Shown here: in pieces, positions 6,190 through 14,279 of the stretch
How the letters are laid out: each line of letters opens with the position of its first letter
Numbering within the stretch: position 1 is the first letter of the stretch
DNA from: Lysobacteraceae bacterium
GTDB lineage: Bacteria; Pseudomonadota; Gammaproteobacteria; DSM-19610
DNA: 14,279 bases
Assembly (NCBI GenBank): GCA_020201295.1
Contig: JAIVHA010000041.1
Location: 1-14,279 of the forward strand
Reading direction: 5' to 3'
The notes under the pieces: model-generated
What the model was told of the DNA's origin: nothing
Seen by the model: only the letters and a program-made list of their open reading frames with translations
The model's database searches: none
Made by a program: the position numbers and the translations under genes

Positions 6190-8421
6190 ATGAAGCCCTG
6201 GTTGCTCCTGCTCCGCCTGGCCCTGGCCTCCGCCTTCGGCCTGTTCACTGCCGTGCTGTTCGCCGTGGCCGGCGCCTACCTGTATGTGGCGTCCGACCTG
6301 CCCGACACTGAAGAGCTGCGCGATATCCAGCTGCAGGTCCCGCTGCGGGTCTACAGCCGCGATGGCCTGCTGCTGGCGGAATTCGGCGAGCAACGCCGCA
6401 CCCCGGTGGCCTATGAGGCCATCCCGCCGCTGATGATCCAGGCCTTCCTGGGCGCCGAGGACGACCGCTTTTTCCAGCATCCCGGCGTCGACTACCAGGG
6501 TATTCTGCGCGCCGGCCTGGAGCTTGCCCGCACTGGCGAGAAAAGCCAGGGCGGCAGCACCATCACCATGCAGGTGGCCCGCAATTACTTCCTCAGCGCG
6601 GAAAAGTCCTACCTGCGCAAGATCACGGAAATATTCCTCGCCCTGCGCATCGAACGCAACTTCAGCAAGGAAGAAATCCTTGCCCTGTACCTGAACAAGA
6701 TCTTCCTGGGCCAACGTGCCTACGGGGTCGGGGCTGCCGCGGAGGTCTACTACGGCGCCACCCTGGACCAGCTGACCCTGCCCCAGATCGCCATGATCGC
6801 CGGCCTGCCCAAGGCACCCTCGCGCGACAACCCCGTGAGCAATCCCCGCCAGGCGGAGGTGCGTCGCAACTACGTGCTCTCGCGCATGTACCAGCTGGGC
6901 GCCATCGACGCGGCGGAGTATCGGGCCGCCATCGAGACCCCCGACAACGCCCGCCTGCACGCCAAGGCGGCGGAGCTGGAGGCGGCCTATGCCGCGGAAA
7001 TGGTCCGCACCGAGATGGTCAGCCGCTATGGGCTCGAGGTCTATACCTCCGGCTACCAGGTCTACACCACCCTGGAAGGCCCGCGCCAGGAAGCCGCCAC
7101 CCGCGCCCTGCGCGACGCCCTGCTGGACTACGATCAGCGCCATGGCTACCGCGGCCCGGAGGCGCGGGTGGAACTGGATGCGGATGGCGATGAATTCCAC
7201 TGGCGCGCCCTGCTGCTCAATCACCCCCCCATGGGCGGCCTGCCGGCGGGACTGGTACTGGCGGTGGACGATGCGGGGGCCCGGGTCTTCAGCAGCGACC
7301 TGGGATTGATGGAACTGGCCTGGGAAGGCATGCGCTGGGCACGCCCCTTCGTGCGCGCCAACCAGCGCGGTGCGGCGCCGACCCGGCCGGCCGATGTGCT
7401 CCAGACAGGCGATATTATCCGCCTGCGCGAGGTCGCGGACGGCGAATGGCAACTGGCACAGGTGCCCGAGGTGGAAGGGGCCCTGGTATCCCTGCTGCCT
7501 GGCGATGGCGCCCTGGTCGCGCTGGTGGGTGGCTTCGATTTTTCCCGCAGCAAGTTCAACCGCGCCGTGCAGGCCGAGCGCCAGCCCGGCTCCAGCTTCA
7601 AGCCCTTCATCTATTCCGCCGGCCTGGAGCGCGGCTTCACCACCGCCAGCATCATCAACGACGCGCCGGTGGTGTTCGACGACCCGGCCCTGGAAACCAC
7701 CTGGCGCCCCGTCAACTACAGTGGGCGCTTCTATGGCCCCACGCGTCTGCGCGAGGCGCTCACCCACTCCCGCAACCTGGTGTCGGTGCGCCTGCTGCAA
7801 AGCATCGGCCCCGCTTTCGCCGTTGAACATGCACAACGCTTCGGCTTCGAGACCGACCGCCTGCCCCGCAACCTGTCCCTGGCCCTGGGCAGCGGCACCA
7901 CCACGCCCCTGGAGATGGCACGCGGCTATGCCGTGTTCGCCAACGGCGGATACCTGGTCGAGCCCTACCTGATCGAGCGGGTGCTGGATGCCGAGGGCGA
8001 ATTGCTGGAGGCGACGCGCCCCCGGGCGGGCGACCTGGCCGGCAAGACCGGCACCACCAACGACCAGCGCGACGCCTGGTTCTGCGGCTATAACGCCGCC
8101 CTGGTCACCACCACCTGGATCGGTTTCGACCAGCTGCAACCCCTGGGCAGCGGGGAGACCGGTGGCCGCGCCGCCCTGCCCATGTGGATCGCCTACATGG
8201 AGGCCGCCCTGCGTGGGGTGCCGAGCGCCCTGCTGCCGCCCCCGGAGGGGCTGGTCACGGTGCGCATCGATCCGGCCACCGGCCTGCTGCCGGCCCCGGG
8301 CCAGACCAACACCCTGTTCGAAACCTTCCGGCTGGACGAGGTGCCCCGGCAAATGGCGGAGGAGAACCAGGCCCCGGATACCCCCGAGCCCGGCACCCCC
8401 GAATCCGAACCCCTGTTCTAG
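6190..8421 (+). CDS. mrcA: Class A penicillin-binding protein 1a, with an internal loss before KTG
   Basis: PBP1a polymerises lipid II into glycan strands and cross-links the peptides in the periplasm while anchored in the inner membrane. Seen in order: a membrane anchor (about residues 5-34); a GT51 glycosyltransferase with EDDRFFQHPGVD, GGSTITMQVARN, RKITEIF and KEEILALYLNKIFLG (about 85-185); an OB-like insert (about 300-410); and a transpeptidase with S468-S-F-K471, S527-R-N529 and K619-T-G621. The product has 743 residues against roughly 820-850 in relatives. The shortage lies between EATRPRA and GDLAGKTG (residues 607-618), where relatives carry a conserved stretch resembling NAYLM-S-L-DV and RGTG. 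SxN to KTG is only 92 residues here. The reading frame is kept. There is no clear ribosome site before the ATG. The gene is divergent from pilM. Activity of the shortened transpeptidase domain is doubtful. Confidence 0.92.
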   Translation: MKPWLLLLRLALASAFGLFTAVLFAVAGAYLYVASDLPDTEELRDIQLQVPLRVYSRDGLLLAEFGEQRRTPVAYEAIPPLMIQAFLGAEDDRFFQHPGVDYQGILRAGLELARTGEKSQGGSTITMQVARNYFLSAEKSYLRKITEIFLALRIERNFSKEEILALYLNKIFLGQRAYGVGAAAEVYYGATLDQLTLPQIAMIAGLPKAPSRDNPVSNPRQAEVRRNYVLSRMYQLGAIDAAEYRAAIETPDNARLHAKAAELEAAYAAEMVRTEMVSRYGLEVYTSGYQVYTTLEGPRQEAATRALRDALLDYDQRHGYRGPEARVELDADGDEFHWRALLLNHPPMGGLPAGLVLAVDDAGARVFSSDLGLMELAWEGMRWARPFVRANQRGAAPTRPADVLQTGDIIRLREVADGEWQLAQVPEVEGALVSLLPGDGALVALVGGFDFSRSKFNRAVQAERQPGSSFKPFIYSAGLERGFTTASIINDAPVVFDDPALETTWRPVNYSGRFYGPTRLREALTHSRNLVSVRLLQSIGPAFAVEHAQRFGFETDRLPRNLSLALGSGTTTPLEMARGYAVFANGGYLVEPYLIERVLDAEGELLEATRPRAGDLAGKTGTTNDQRDAWFCGYNAALVTTTWIGFDQLQPLGSGETGGRAALPMWIAYMEAALRGVPSALLPPPEGLVTVRIDPATGLLPAPGQTNTLFETFRLDEVPRQMAEENQAPDTPEPGTPESEPLF

Positions 8422-8471
8422 GCATCCAACCCGCAGCCATGGCCATCCGCATCCCCACCAAGGACAAGCAT

Positions 8472-9077
8472 ATGCGCCAGCGCCTCGCCCAGGAGGCCGC
8501 GCGGCTCATGGCCGAGGAAGGGGTACAGGATTTCTTCGCCGCCAAGCGCAAGGCCGCCGAACGCCTCGGCGCACCCCATACCCAGAACATGCCCCGCAAC
8601 AAGGAGATCGAGGAAGCCCTGCAGGATTACCAGCGCCTGTTCCTGGGCGCGGAAGGGGCGGAGCAGCTGCGCCGGCTGCGTGAGGCCGCGGTGCAGGCCA
8701 TGCGTTTCTTCGCGCCCTTCGAGCCGCGCCTGGCGGGCTCGGTGTTGGCCGGCACGGCCGGCGCCCATTCGGATGTGAACCTGCACCTGTTCGCCGACGC
8801 ACCGGAAGAAGTGAATCTGTTCCTGATGGGGGCCGGCATCCCCTTCGAAGTGGGCCTGCGGCGCCTGCGCCTGAACCGGGAGACCAGCGGTGACATCCCC
8901 TCGGTGCGCTTCCTGGCTGGCGAACAGAGCATCGAGGCGCTCATCTTCCCTGCCAACGGCATCCGCCAGGCACCCCTCAGCCCCGTGGATGGCCGGCCCA
9001 CGGAACGCGCCAGCCTGGCCCGGGTGGAGGAACTGCTCGCGCAGGAATGGGAACAGGGGCCGGAACCCACCCCGTAG
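8472..9077 (+). CDS. Conserved protein with degenerate nucleotidyltransferase-like motif
   Basis: The product has 201 residues and no signal peptide or membrane segment, so it should be cytoplasmic. An N-terminal helical part (about 1-75) is rich in Ala, Glu and Arg and carries AAERLGAPHTQNMPRNKEIEEAL. I recall similar proteins annotated as hypothetical in gammaproteobacteria. G89-S90, nine residues, then S100-D101-V102-N103 resembles the GS-x9-SDxD signature of the polymerase-beta nucleotidyltransferase fold, but the second Asp is Asn. LIFPANGIRQAPLSPVDGRP near the C-terminus is another conserved-looking block. I chose the ATG at 8472 because AAGGA precedes it at good spacing; the ATG at 8439 would add 11 residues and has no ribosome site. 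It follows PBP1a by 50 bases, so co-transcription is likely. The TAG stop is supplied by the adjoining REP palindrome. Function is unknown. Confidence 0.75.
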   Translation: MRQRLAQEAARLMAEEGVQDFFAAKRKAAERLGAPHTQNMPRNKEIEEALQDYQRLFLGAEGAEQLRRLREAAVQAMRFFAPFEPRLAGSVLAGTAGAHSDVNLHLFADAPEEVNLFLMGAGIPFEVGLRRLRLNRETSGDIPSVRFLAGEQSIEALIFPANGIRQAPLSPVDGRPTERASLARVEELLAQEWEQGPEPTP

Positions 9078-9134
9078 GAGCGGCGCGAGCCGCGAAGAAG
9101 GCCTCCCGTCAATCGCGGCTCGCGCCGCTCCTAC
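9074..9134. repeat. REP doublet A (GTAG-headed palindrome)
   Basis: Perfect 22-base arms at 9074-9095 and 9113-9134 surround a 17-base centre. Each arm begins with the GTAG head and contains its own small hairpin (GCGGC-GCGA-GCCGC), so this is two inverted REP units, a REPIN-like doublet. It lies between the convergent ends of the conserved gene (stop TAG 9075-9077, inside the head) and citrate synthase. The RNA hairpin could protect or end both transcripts. Confidence 0.85.
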
Positions 9135-9161
9135 AGGGGATAAAACCGGGAAAGCGGGGCA

Positions 9162-10457
9162 TCAGCGCTGGTCGAGGCCGGTGTAGTCGCGTTTCCCCGG
9201 GCCCAGGTAGACCTGGCGCGGACGACCGATCTTCTGGGCCGGGTCGGACATCATCTCCATCCAGTGCGCCACCCAGCCCACGGTGCGGGCGATGGCGAAC
9301 ATCACCGTGAACATATTGTTCGGCAGGCCCATGGCCCGGTAGATGATGCCGGAATAGAAATCCACGTTGGGGTAAAGCTTGCGCTCGATGAAATACTCGT
9401 CGCTGAGCGCGATCTCCTCCAGCCGCAGGGCCAGTTCGAACATGGGGTCGTGGGTGTTCCCCATCTTGTTCAACAGCTGGTGGCAGACATCGCGGATGAT
9501 CTTGGCGCGCGGGTCATAGTTCTTGTAGACGCGGTGACCGAAACCCATCAAGCGGAATCCGGACTCCTTGTCCTTGGCCATCTCGATGTACTTGGGGATA
9601 TTCTTCACATCGCCGATCTCGGCCAGCATGTCCAGCACCGCCTCGTTGGCACCGCCATGCGCCGGCCCCCACAGGGAGGCAATGCCGGCCGCCACGCAGG
9701 CGAAGGGATCGGCGCCGGAACTGCCCGCCTGGCGCACCGTCGCGGTGCTGGCGTTCTGCTCGTGGTCGGCGTGCAGGATGAACAACAGGTCCAGGGCGCG
9801 CTCCATGAGCGGGTCGACCTCGTATTCCTCGCAGGGCACGCCGAACATCATGCGCAACAGGTTGCCGCAGTAGCTCAGTTCGTTGCGGGGATACATGAAG
9901 GGCTCGCCGATGGTGCGCTTGTAGACGGCGGCGGCGATGGTGGGCATCTTGGCCACCAGGCGCTGGGCGCTGATCTCGCGATGGCGCGGGTTCTCCACAT
10001 CGGTGGAATCATGGTAGAAGGCCGATAGTGACCCCACCACGCCCACCATGACCGCCATCGGGTGCGCGTCATGGTAGAAGCCGCCATAGAACTTCTTCAG
10101 GTTCTCGTTGAGCATGGTGTGGTGGAGGATGATGTTCTGGAACGAGGTCAGCTGTTCCTGGTCGGGCAGCTCTCCGTACATCAGCAGGTAGGCCACCTCG
10201 ATGAAGGTGCTTTTTTCCGCCAGCTGCTCGATGGGATAACCGCGATACAGCAGGGTGCCCGCCTCACCGTCGATATAGGTGATGCGGCTGGCGCAACTGG
10301 CAGTGGCGAGAAAGCCAGGGTCATAGGAAAAATAGCCGAGCTTGCGATAAAGCTTGCCGAGGTCCACGGCGCCGGGGCCGATGGTGCTTTCCTTCACCGG
10401 TAATTCCAGTTCTTTCCCGCTGCCGGGATCCTTCAGAATAAGTTTTTTCTCGCTCAT
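9162..10457 (-). CDS. gltA: Citrate synthase, type II
   Basis: This enzyme condenses acetyl-CoA and oxaloacetate to citrate, the first step of the TCA cycle, in the cytoplasm. The 431 residues match the type II Gram-negative form (427 in E. coli). The N-terminal domain typical of that form is present, with a short beta-rich lead (1-45). Catalytic residues are visible: His267 in WGPAHGGANEA, His308 in MGFGHRVYKNYDPRA and Asp366 in NVDFYSG. They correspond to His264, His305 and Asp362 of E. coli. LLFILHADHEQNASTATVR is also intact. The ATG at 10457 has only a poor purine stretch upstream. REP doublet B begins about 40 bases upstream of the start, so any promoter must lie very close or beyond it. 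I see no convincing promoter in the 180-base gap. Confidence 0.97.
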   Translation of the reverse strand: MSEKKLILKDPGSGKELELPVKESTIGPGAVDLGKLYRKLGYFSYDPGFLATASCASRITYIDGEAGTLLYRGYPIEQLAEKSTFIEVAYLLMYGELPDQEQLTSFQNIILHHTMLNENLKKFYGGFYHDAHPMAVMVGVVGSLSAFYHDSTDVENPRHREISAQRLVAKMPTIAAAVYKRTIGEPFMYPRNELSYCGNLLRMMFGVPCEEYEVDPLMERALDLLFILHADHEQNASTATVRQAGSSGADPFACVAAGIASLWGPAHGGANEAVLDMLAEIGDVKNIPKYIEMAKDKESGFRLMGFGHRVYKNYDPRAKIIRDVCHQLLNKMGNTHDPMFELALRLEEIALSDEYFIERKLYPNVDFYSGIIYRAMGLPNNMFTVMFAIARTVGWVAHWMEMMSDPAQKIGRPRQVYLGPGKRDYTGLDQR

Positions 10458-10497
10458 GGTTTTTCGCTCTGTTTACCCAATCACTGCCACGACGGCG

Positions 10498-10551
10498 TTG
10501 TAGGAGCGGGCTCTGCCCGCGAATGTTCGCGGGCAGAGCCCGCTCCTACAA
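10498..10551. repeat. REP doublet B (GTAG-headed palindrome)
   Basis: A perfect 26-base inverted repeat (10498-10523 and 10526-10551) with a 2-base centre. Each half holds a GTAG head and its own hairpin, GCGGGC-TCT-GCCCGC. It belongs to the same unit type as doublet C, and to a different subtype from doublet A, which has a GCGGC stem. It lies between the malic enzyme stop and the citrate synthase start on the minus strand, where its hairpin could stabilise the malic enzyme message or reduce read-through into gltA. Confidence 0.9.
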
Positions 10552-10637
10552 GAATTCCGCCGCAGCTTGGTTCCTTTTCATTCCCGTACACCAATCCCGG
10601 AGAAAAGCGCGCAGCTTGGCGACTGCTACCCGTGGCG

Positions 10638-11885
<1,248 letters not shown>

Positions 11886-11916
11886 GGTTTGAAAATTCCT
11901 GTCGGGGTGAACATTC

Positions 11917-11983
11917 TGTAGGAGCGGGCTCTGCCCGCGAACGGTTTGGCTGTGCACGTTCGCGGGCAAAGCCCGCTCCTACA
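11917..11983. repeat. REP doublet C (GTAG-headed palindrome)
   Basis: Arms 11917-11943 and 11957-11983 (27 bases) pair with one mismatch around a 13-base centre. Units are of the same subtype as doublet B; one arm has GCTCTGC and the other corresponds to GCTTTGC. It sits between the M48 protease pseudogene and the malic enzyme start. A 12-base palindrome GGCATGCATGCC (11984-11995) adjoins its left side with respect to the minus-strand genes. Confidence 0.88.
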
Positions 11984-12011
11984 GGCATGCATGCCAGGGA
12001 CGTGGTAGGAA

Positions 12012-12048
12012 CGGGGCGGTTATTCCACGACCTTGAGCAACCGCCCCG
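12012..12048 (-). terminator. Hairpin across the M48 protease stop codon
   Basis: A perfect 10-base stem (12012-12021 with 12039-12048, CGGGGCGGTT paired with AACCGCCCCG) encloses a 17-base loop and spans the TAA stop at 12020-12022. No run of T follows on the minus strand, so a classic factor-independent terminator is not shown. It may be a 3' stabilising hairpin. Confidence 0.35.
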
Positions 12049-13230
12049 CTGCCGGTTGCCCGCTAGGATACTGGCCGTTGAGCAGGCGCAGCTGTTCCTC
12101 GGCGTGGAACTGGATGGGGGAACGGGCCGCCAGCCGATCATAGCGGGTATTGGCATCGGCGCGGATCAGCTTGATACGTTGCGCCTCGGCCAGGGCCTTC
12201 TCGGCTTCGGTGAGGGGCCGGAAACTGCGCACCGTGCTCAACACCGCCGGGTGTTCACCTTCGTGAAAACCGCTGAAGATAAAGACCTGGTCGCCATAAT
12301 AGAGCACCGCCACGCGTATCCATTGCTCACCTTGCGGGGTATTGCCCGGCACCAGGGCGGTATAGCCGGGCAGACCCGCCACGGTCAGGGATTGCCCGGA
12401 GCGCATTTCCTTGATGCCGAGGCTTTGCATGAACTCGCGCGGCTGCTCCCGCTTGTTCCGGTCCCGCACTTCCACCTTCATGATGCCCTTGTCGTTCGGC
12501 AGCTGGGCCAGCAGGGCGGCCGGCTGGTTTTCCACCCTCCAGCCGGCGGGAAACTCCAGGGTGAAGTTCATGGGCTGGTGATAGAAACGGTTACCGCGTA
12601 ACACGCCATCCTGCTCACCATCGCCGAAGGTCAAGCCATCGAGGTGACGCAAAAAGGCCTCGCGGTTTTCGCCGCGATTACCGCCCTGGTCGAGGAAACG
12701 ATTCGCCGCCAGTACCGTTTCCTGCAGGCGCGTGTCATTGGCGGGATGGGTGGAAAACAGGCCATGGTAGCTGCGCGGCTCGCGCCCTTCTTCGCGCTGT
12801 GCTGGCGTACCGAGTGGCGGGCGGTGACATGGCCGATCTCGTGACCGAGCACGGCGGCCAGCTCGGCCTCGGTATTGAGGTAGGCCAGCAGGCCGCGGGT
12901 GATGTAGATGTAGCCGCCGGGGGTGGCGAAGGCATTGACCTGGTCGCTGTCCAGCACCGTAAAGCGATAGATCAGGTTGGAACGGTGGCTGACCTGGGCC
13001 AGGCGTTCGCCCACGCCCCGCACATAGGCCTGCAGGGCCGGATCCTCGTAGGGCGGCATCTGCTCGAGCAGCTGGGGATGCATGCTCCGGCCCAGGGCGA
13101 TCTCCTCGTCCTCGCTGAGCAGGACGAAATCCTGCTTGCCCGTGACCGGGTTGACCGCGCAGCCGGACAATACCAGCAATACTGCGCAGGCCATGCTGGA
13201 AAGCCAGTACCCCAATGCAATCCTGTTCAT
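12020..13230 (-). pseudogene. M48 family metalloprotease lipoprotein, disrupted by a deletion and frame change
   Basis: The family holds periplasmic zinc proteases of envelope quality control. The ATG at 13230 has GGGAG upstream. A lipoprotein signal ends in LVLSGC, followed by AVNPVTGKQDFVLLSEDEEIALG, and the zinc motif HEIGH (12829-12843) stands in GHEIGHVTARHSVRQHS. Near 12797-12804 homology jumps. In that frame the protein becomes nonsense and ends at 12631. In the next frame, homology resumes with QREEGREPRSYHGLFSTHP and continues open to the stop at 12020, through a C-terminal part with RFYHQPMNFTLEFPAGWR and a LysM-like end (RLLNGQYP). Roughly 80 residues that should link the two halves are absent, including the region with the third zinc ligand (a Glu in E-x-x-A-D). 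The gene cannot give an active protease as written. Real decay and an assembly collapse are both possible. Confidence 0.88.
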
Positions 13231-13305
13231 ATCATTATCTCCCGCGACCACAACCATGTCCCACAGGGCAGATCACCGTCCGCCCATTTCCTGATCCTGG
13301 GCATT

Positions 13306-14118
13306 CTACGGCGTCCGCGCTTCCGCGTCGCGGGGCGGGGGATCGAGGCGTTGCAGGGCGGCGGGATGATGGAGGGTGGCTCGCAACTCGTTGCGCTGCA
13401 GATGGAACCAGCCACGGGCCTCGATCCGCTGGCCGATCAGGGACTCCAGCGGGGTTTCGAAATACCCCAGGCTCCCCACGGGGACCCGCAACGCCACCCG
13501 GCCTTCGAGGTTGACCCAACGGGCATCCCGGCTGCGGCCGATGCGTTCCACCCGGCCCCGGACCAACATGAAACCCTGCTCACGCAGGTCGAGGTCGCGA
13601 CTTTCCCGCGGCTGGTACGCCGGATGAGCCCAGAGGCCGCGCCCCGCCGCGCGCGCCTCGCGCTCCGCGGCCGGGTAGCACTCCAGGCCCCACAGGTCGG
13701 GGGGGATGACGATGGCCATGGCCAGCCCCTGGCGCAGCAGGGCCGCGCCCAGGTTCTCGCCCTCGGTGGAGAACACATGGGCCAGGGTGCGGCCGTAGTG
13801 ATCCTGGCGTTCCACCCCGTAGCGCAGGCCCACCACCTGCCCCGAGCGGAACAGTTCCCGGCGCAGGGCGTCGCGGGCGGCGATGGCGAAGGGCTCGTCG
13901 GCGGACCCATCGCGCCCCAGTTCCGGCGCATTGATGCCCATCACCCGCAGCCGGCGGCCATCCTCCAGCACCAGGCTGTCGCCATCGTGCACATGGCGAA
14001 CCCGTACCCGGTCATCGGGCGCGGCCAGGTCGCAGGCCTGGGCGAGCCCGGCCAGCAGCCAGAAAGCAAAAAGGGCGCCCCCCAGGGACGCCCTTTTCCA
14101 CGCTCGACGCGCCAGCAC
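13306..14118 (-). CDS. Exported thermonuclease-like (SNase domain) protein
   Basis: This is a predicted exported protein of 270 residues with a staphylococcal-nuclease domain (about 32-155). Motifs are VHDGD, RLRVMGINAPEL (Arg and Glu as in the nuclease active site; Asp40 of the Staphylococcus enzyme is Asn here), QDHYGRTLAHVF with the second Arg, and AAEREARAAGRGLW. A beta-rich, OB-like C-terminal part follows (about 165-255, RGRVERIG to IEARGWF). The signal peptide is RR-x-x-KR followed by a hydrophobic core ending in LAQA before Cys29. A second Cys lies in LECYPAA, so a disulfide is possible. I chose the GTG at 14118 by the signal peptide; it has no clear ribosome site, and longer readings overlap rpmE. 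The rpmE terminator lies inside its first 17 codons. In Pseudomonas a nuclease gene also adjoins rpmE (from memory). The exact substrate is unknown. Confidence 0.8.
   Translation of the reverse strand: MLARRAWKRASLGGALFAFWLLAGLAQACDLAAPDDRVRVRHVHDGDSLVLEDGRRLRVMGINAPELGRDGSADEPFAIAARDALRRELFRSGQVVGLRYGVERQDHYGRTLAHVFSTEGENLGAALLRQGLAMAIVIPPDLWGLECYPAAEREARAAGRGLWAHPAYQPRESRDLDLREQGFMLVRGRVERIGRSRDARWVNLEGRVALRVPVGSLGYFETPLESLIGQRIEARGWFHLQRNELRATLHHPAALQRLDPPPRDAEARTP
14069..14097 (-). terminator. Factor-independent terminator of rpmE
   Basis: On the minus strand a perfect 9-base stem AAAAGGGCG / CGCCCTTTT is closed by an 11-base loop that can pair further (CCC with GGG), and it ends in TTTTT then GCTTTC. 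It starts 31 bases after the rpmE stop. It coincides with codons 8-17 of the nuclease gene by the chosen start. Confidence 0.8.
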
Positions 14119-14128
14119 AACGATGGGC

Positions 14129-14279
14129 TTACTTACCCATGCCGCCGTACTTGCGGCGGAACTTGTCCACGCGGCCGCCGGTATCCAACATCTTCTGCTT
14201 GCCGGTGAAGAAGGGATGACACTGGGAGCAGACTTCGATCTGCAGGTCATGGCCGACGGTGGAACGGGTCTTGAACGTA
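14129..14279 (-). CDS. rpmE: Ribosomal protein L31, 3' part (gene enters from the right edge)
   Basis: L31 sits on the central protuberance of the 50S subunit, at the bridge to 30S. The last 50 residues are present up to the TAA at 14129-14131. They contain TFKTRSTVGHDL, EVCSQCHPFFTGKQ and DTGGRVDKFRRKYG. The Cys-x-x-Cys pair is the second zinc-binding pair of the Cys-containing (C+) type, the form replaced by a Cys-free paralog under zinc starvation in many bacteria. The first pair would lie beyond the window. A strong terminator follows. Confidence 0.96.
   Translation of the reverse strand, partial: TFKTRSTVGHDLQIEVCSQCHPFFTGKQKMLDTGGRVDKFRRKYGGMGK

Noticed and set aside
6022..8352. Long open frame (776 codons) on the minus strand opposite PBP1a
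   Set aside because: It mirrors the clear PBP1a gene in codon phase, has low-complexity Gly/Gln/Ala content, and would cross the pil promoter.
10003..10080. Repeat of CATGGTAGAA in citrate synthase
   Set aside because: It comes from the two Phe-Tyr-His-Asp sequences normal for this enzyme.
11984..11995. Palindrome GGCATGCATGCC beside REP doublet C
   Set aside because: A single 12-base palindrome with no partner site or clear position relative to a promoter; chance is likely.
13230..13265. Promoter-like GGGACA-N17-GATAAT just before the M48 gene
   Set aside because: The -10 would end at about the start codon, putting the transcript start inside the gene. The bases are better explained as ribosome site and spacer.

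Overview
The window looks like the chromosome of a high-GC gammaproteobacterium. Evidence: a type IV pilus assembly operon (pilMNOPQ) divergent from a class A penicillin-binding protein gene (the classic ponA/pilM arrangement), type II citrate synthase, a Cys-containing ribosomal protein L31, and GTAG-headed REP palindromes of the kind common in Pseudomonas, Xanthomonas and Chromatiales relatives. The order ponA - malic enzyme - nuclease - rpmE also recalls Pseudomonas (from memory). I cannot name the genus.

Layout. 1-130 (minus): a diverged piece of a PilQ-type secretin without a start. 202-1101 (minus): an orphan Ig-like protein without a signal peptide, in the place where aroK/aroB often follow pilQ. 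1141-5994 (minus): pilQ, pilP, pilO, pilN and pilM, reading pilM to pilQ from one strong sigma70-type promoter at 6047-6075 that has a perfect dyad in its spacer. 6190-8421 (plus): PBP1a. 8472-9077 (plus): a conserved protein with a degenerate nucleotidyltransferase motif. 9162-10457 and 10638-11885 (minus): citrate synthase and a single-domain malic enzyme. 12020-13230 (minus): a frame-broken M48 metalloprotease lipoprotein. 13306-14118 (minus): an exported thermonuclease-like protein. 14129 to the end (minus): the 3' part of rpmE. No gene-free stretch exceeds 300 bases.

Function. PilM, PilN, PilO and PilP form the inner-membrane alignment complex that couples the pilus motor to the PilQ outer-membrane secretin. 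PBP1a makes and cross-links the peptidoglycan that this machine crosses. Citrate synthase and malic enzyme are central carbon enzymes.

The most unusual property is a set of apparent internal losses. PilP has lost its lipoprotein signal at the pilO-pilP junction. PBP1a lacks a conserved segment just before its KTG motif. The M48 protease has lost roughly 80 residues after HEIGH, with a frame change. The left edge carries truncated pieces of a secretin and an Ig-like protein. These may be real decay or assembly collapse; raw reads would decide. I see no convincing new multi-gene system. The best leads are the promoter-embedded dyad, the pilP lesion, the secretin and Ig fragments, the REP doublets, and a terminator overlapping a signal-peptide coding region.
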